5,328 nucleotides of DNA from NCBI GenBank assembly GCA_003452695.1, contig DMNP01000289.1, positions 1 through 5,328 of the forward strand. The letters run 5' to 3'. Both the position numbers and the translations under genes were made by a program. Shown here piece by piece: positions 5,301-5,328 of the stretch; positions within the stretch are counted from its first letter, which is position 1, and each line of letters begins with the position of its first letter. This DNA is from Eggerthellaceae bacterium. Its GTDB lineage: Bacteria; Actinomycetota; Coriobacteriia; Coriobacteriales; Eggerthellaceae. Under the pieces are notes generated by a model, which saw nothing but the letters and a program-made list of their open reading frames with translations, was not told the DNA's origin and did no database searches.

Positions 5301-5328
5301 CATGCGCCCCTCTTGCTCGACCGCCCGC
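5301..5328 (+). repeat. Second copy of the terminator-arm repeat, cut by the window edge
   Basis: These 28 bases match the minus-strand sequence of 2635-2608 at 23 of 28 positions; the shared core is CGCCCC-Y-CTTGCTCGAC-Y-GCCCG. At the first site this sequence is the 5' arm and the start of the loop of the EAL-gene terminator. Here the matching 3' arm would lie beyond the window. Its orientation would serve a plus-strand transcript, but no plus-strand gene is visible before it. Confidence 0.5.

Noticed and set aside
5231..5328. A tRNA, riboswitch or small gene at the right edge
   Set aside because: There is no cloverleaf, no TΨC-like GGTTCRANYCC, no riboswitch core I can recognise, and no start with a ribosome binding site.

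Overview
The window is GC-rich, with strong third-position G/C bias in its genes. It carries three protein genes: one cut off by the left edge and two complete. High GC, a FakA-type protein at the left and a membrane-anchored GGDEF-EAL-PAS protein fit a high-GC Gram-positive, most plausibly an actinobacterium of the Coriobacteriia/Eggerthellaceae type. That placement is inference from gene flavour, not from a marker gene.

Layout: (1) 2-1333, plus strand: the C-terminal ~443 codons of the fatty-acid kinase FakA (DhaL/DAK2 family). (2) 1334-1684: a 351-nt convergent intergenic region. It holds a 200-bp MITE/REPIN-like element (1381-1580) bounded by perfect 30-bp inverted repeats and built from four copies of one ~30-nt unit in alternating orientation, folding into two long hairpins. 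Each hairpin has a short T-tail on the strand of the transcript that reaches it first, so the element probably also terminates both neighbours. (3) 1685-2449, minus strand: a 254-aa protein with the layout of the YgjP/DUF45 zinc-metallopeptidase family, but with all three zinc-ligand histidines replaced (HELCH becomes KELEK). It looks like a pseudopeptidase. (4) 2450-2676: a structured gap with a terminator for the upstream gene, a 23-bp inverted repeat that competes with it, and a candidate promoter. (5) 2677-5058, minus strand: a 793-aa membrane sensor with a Cache-like extracytoplasmic domain, a degenerate GGDEF domain, an EAL domain with its catalytic residues intact, and a C-terminal PAS-like domain. 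It is predicted to be a c-di-GMP phosphodiesterase. (6) 5059-5328: its upstream region, with a palindrome flanked by a 9-bp direct repeat and, at the window edge, a second copy of the terminator-arm sequence found at 2608-2635.

The three genes do not form an obvious pathway. FakA acts in phospholipid acyl supply, the EAL protein in second-messenger turnover, and the YgjP-like protein has no assigned role. The EAL and YgjP-like genes share a strand but are separated by a terminator, so they are probably transcribed separately. The most unusual items are the zinc-less YgjP-like protein and the dispersed palindromic repeats filling all three intergenic spaces.
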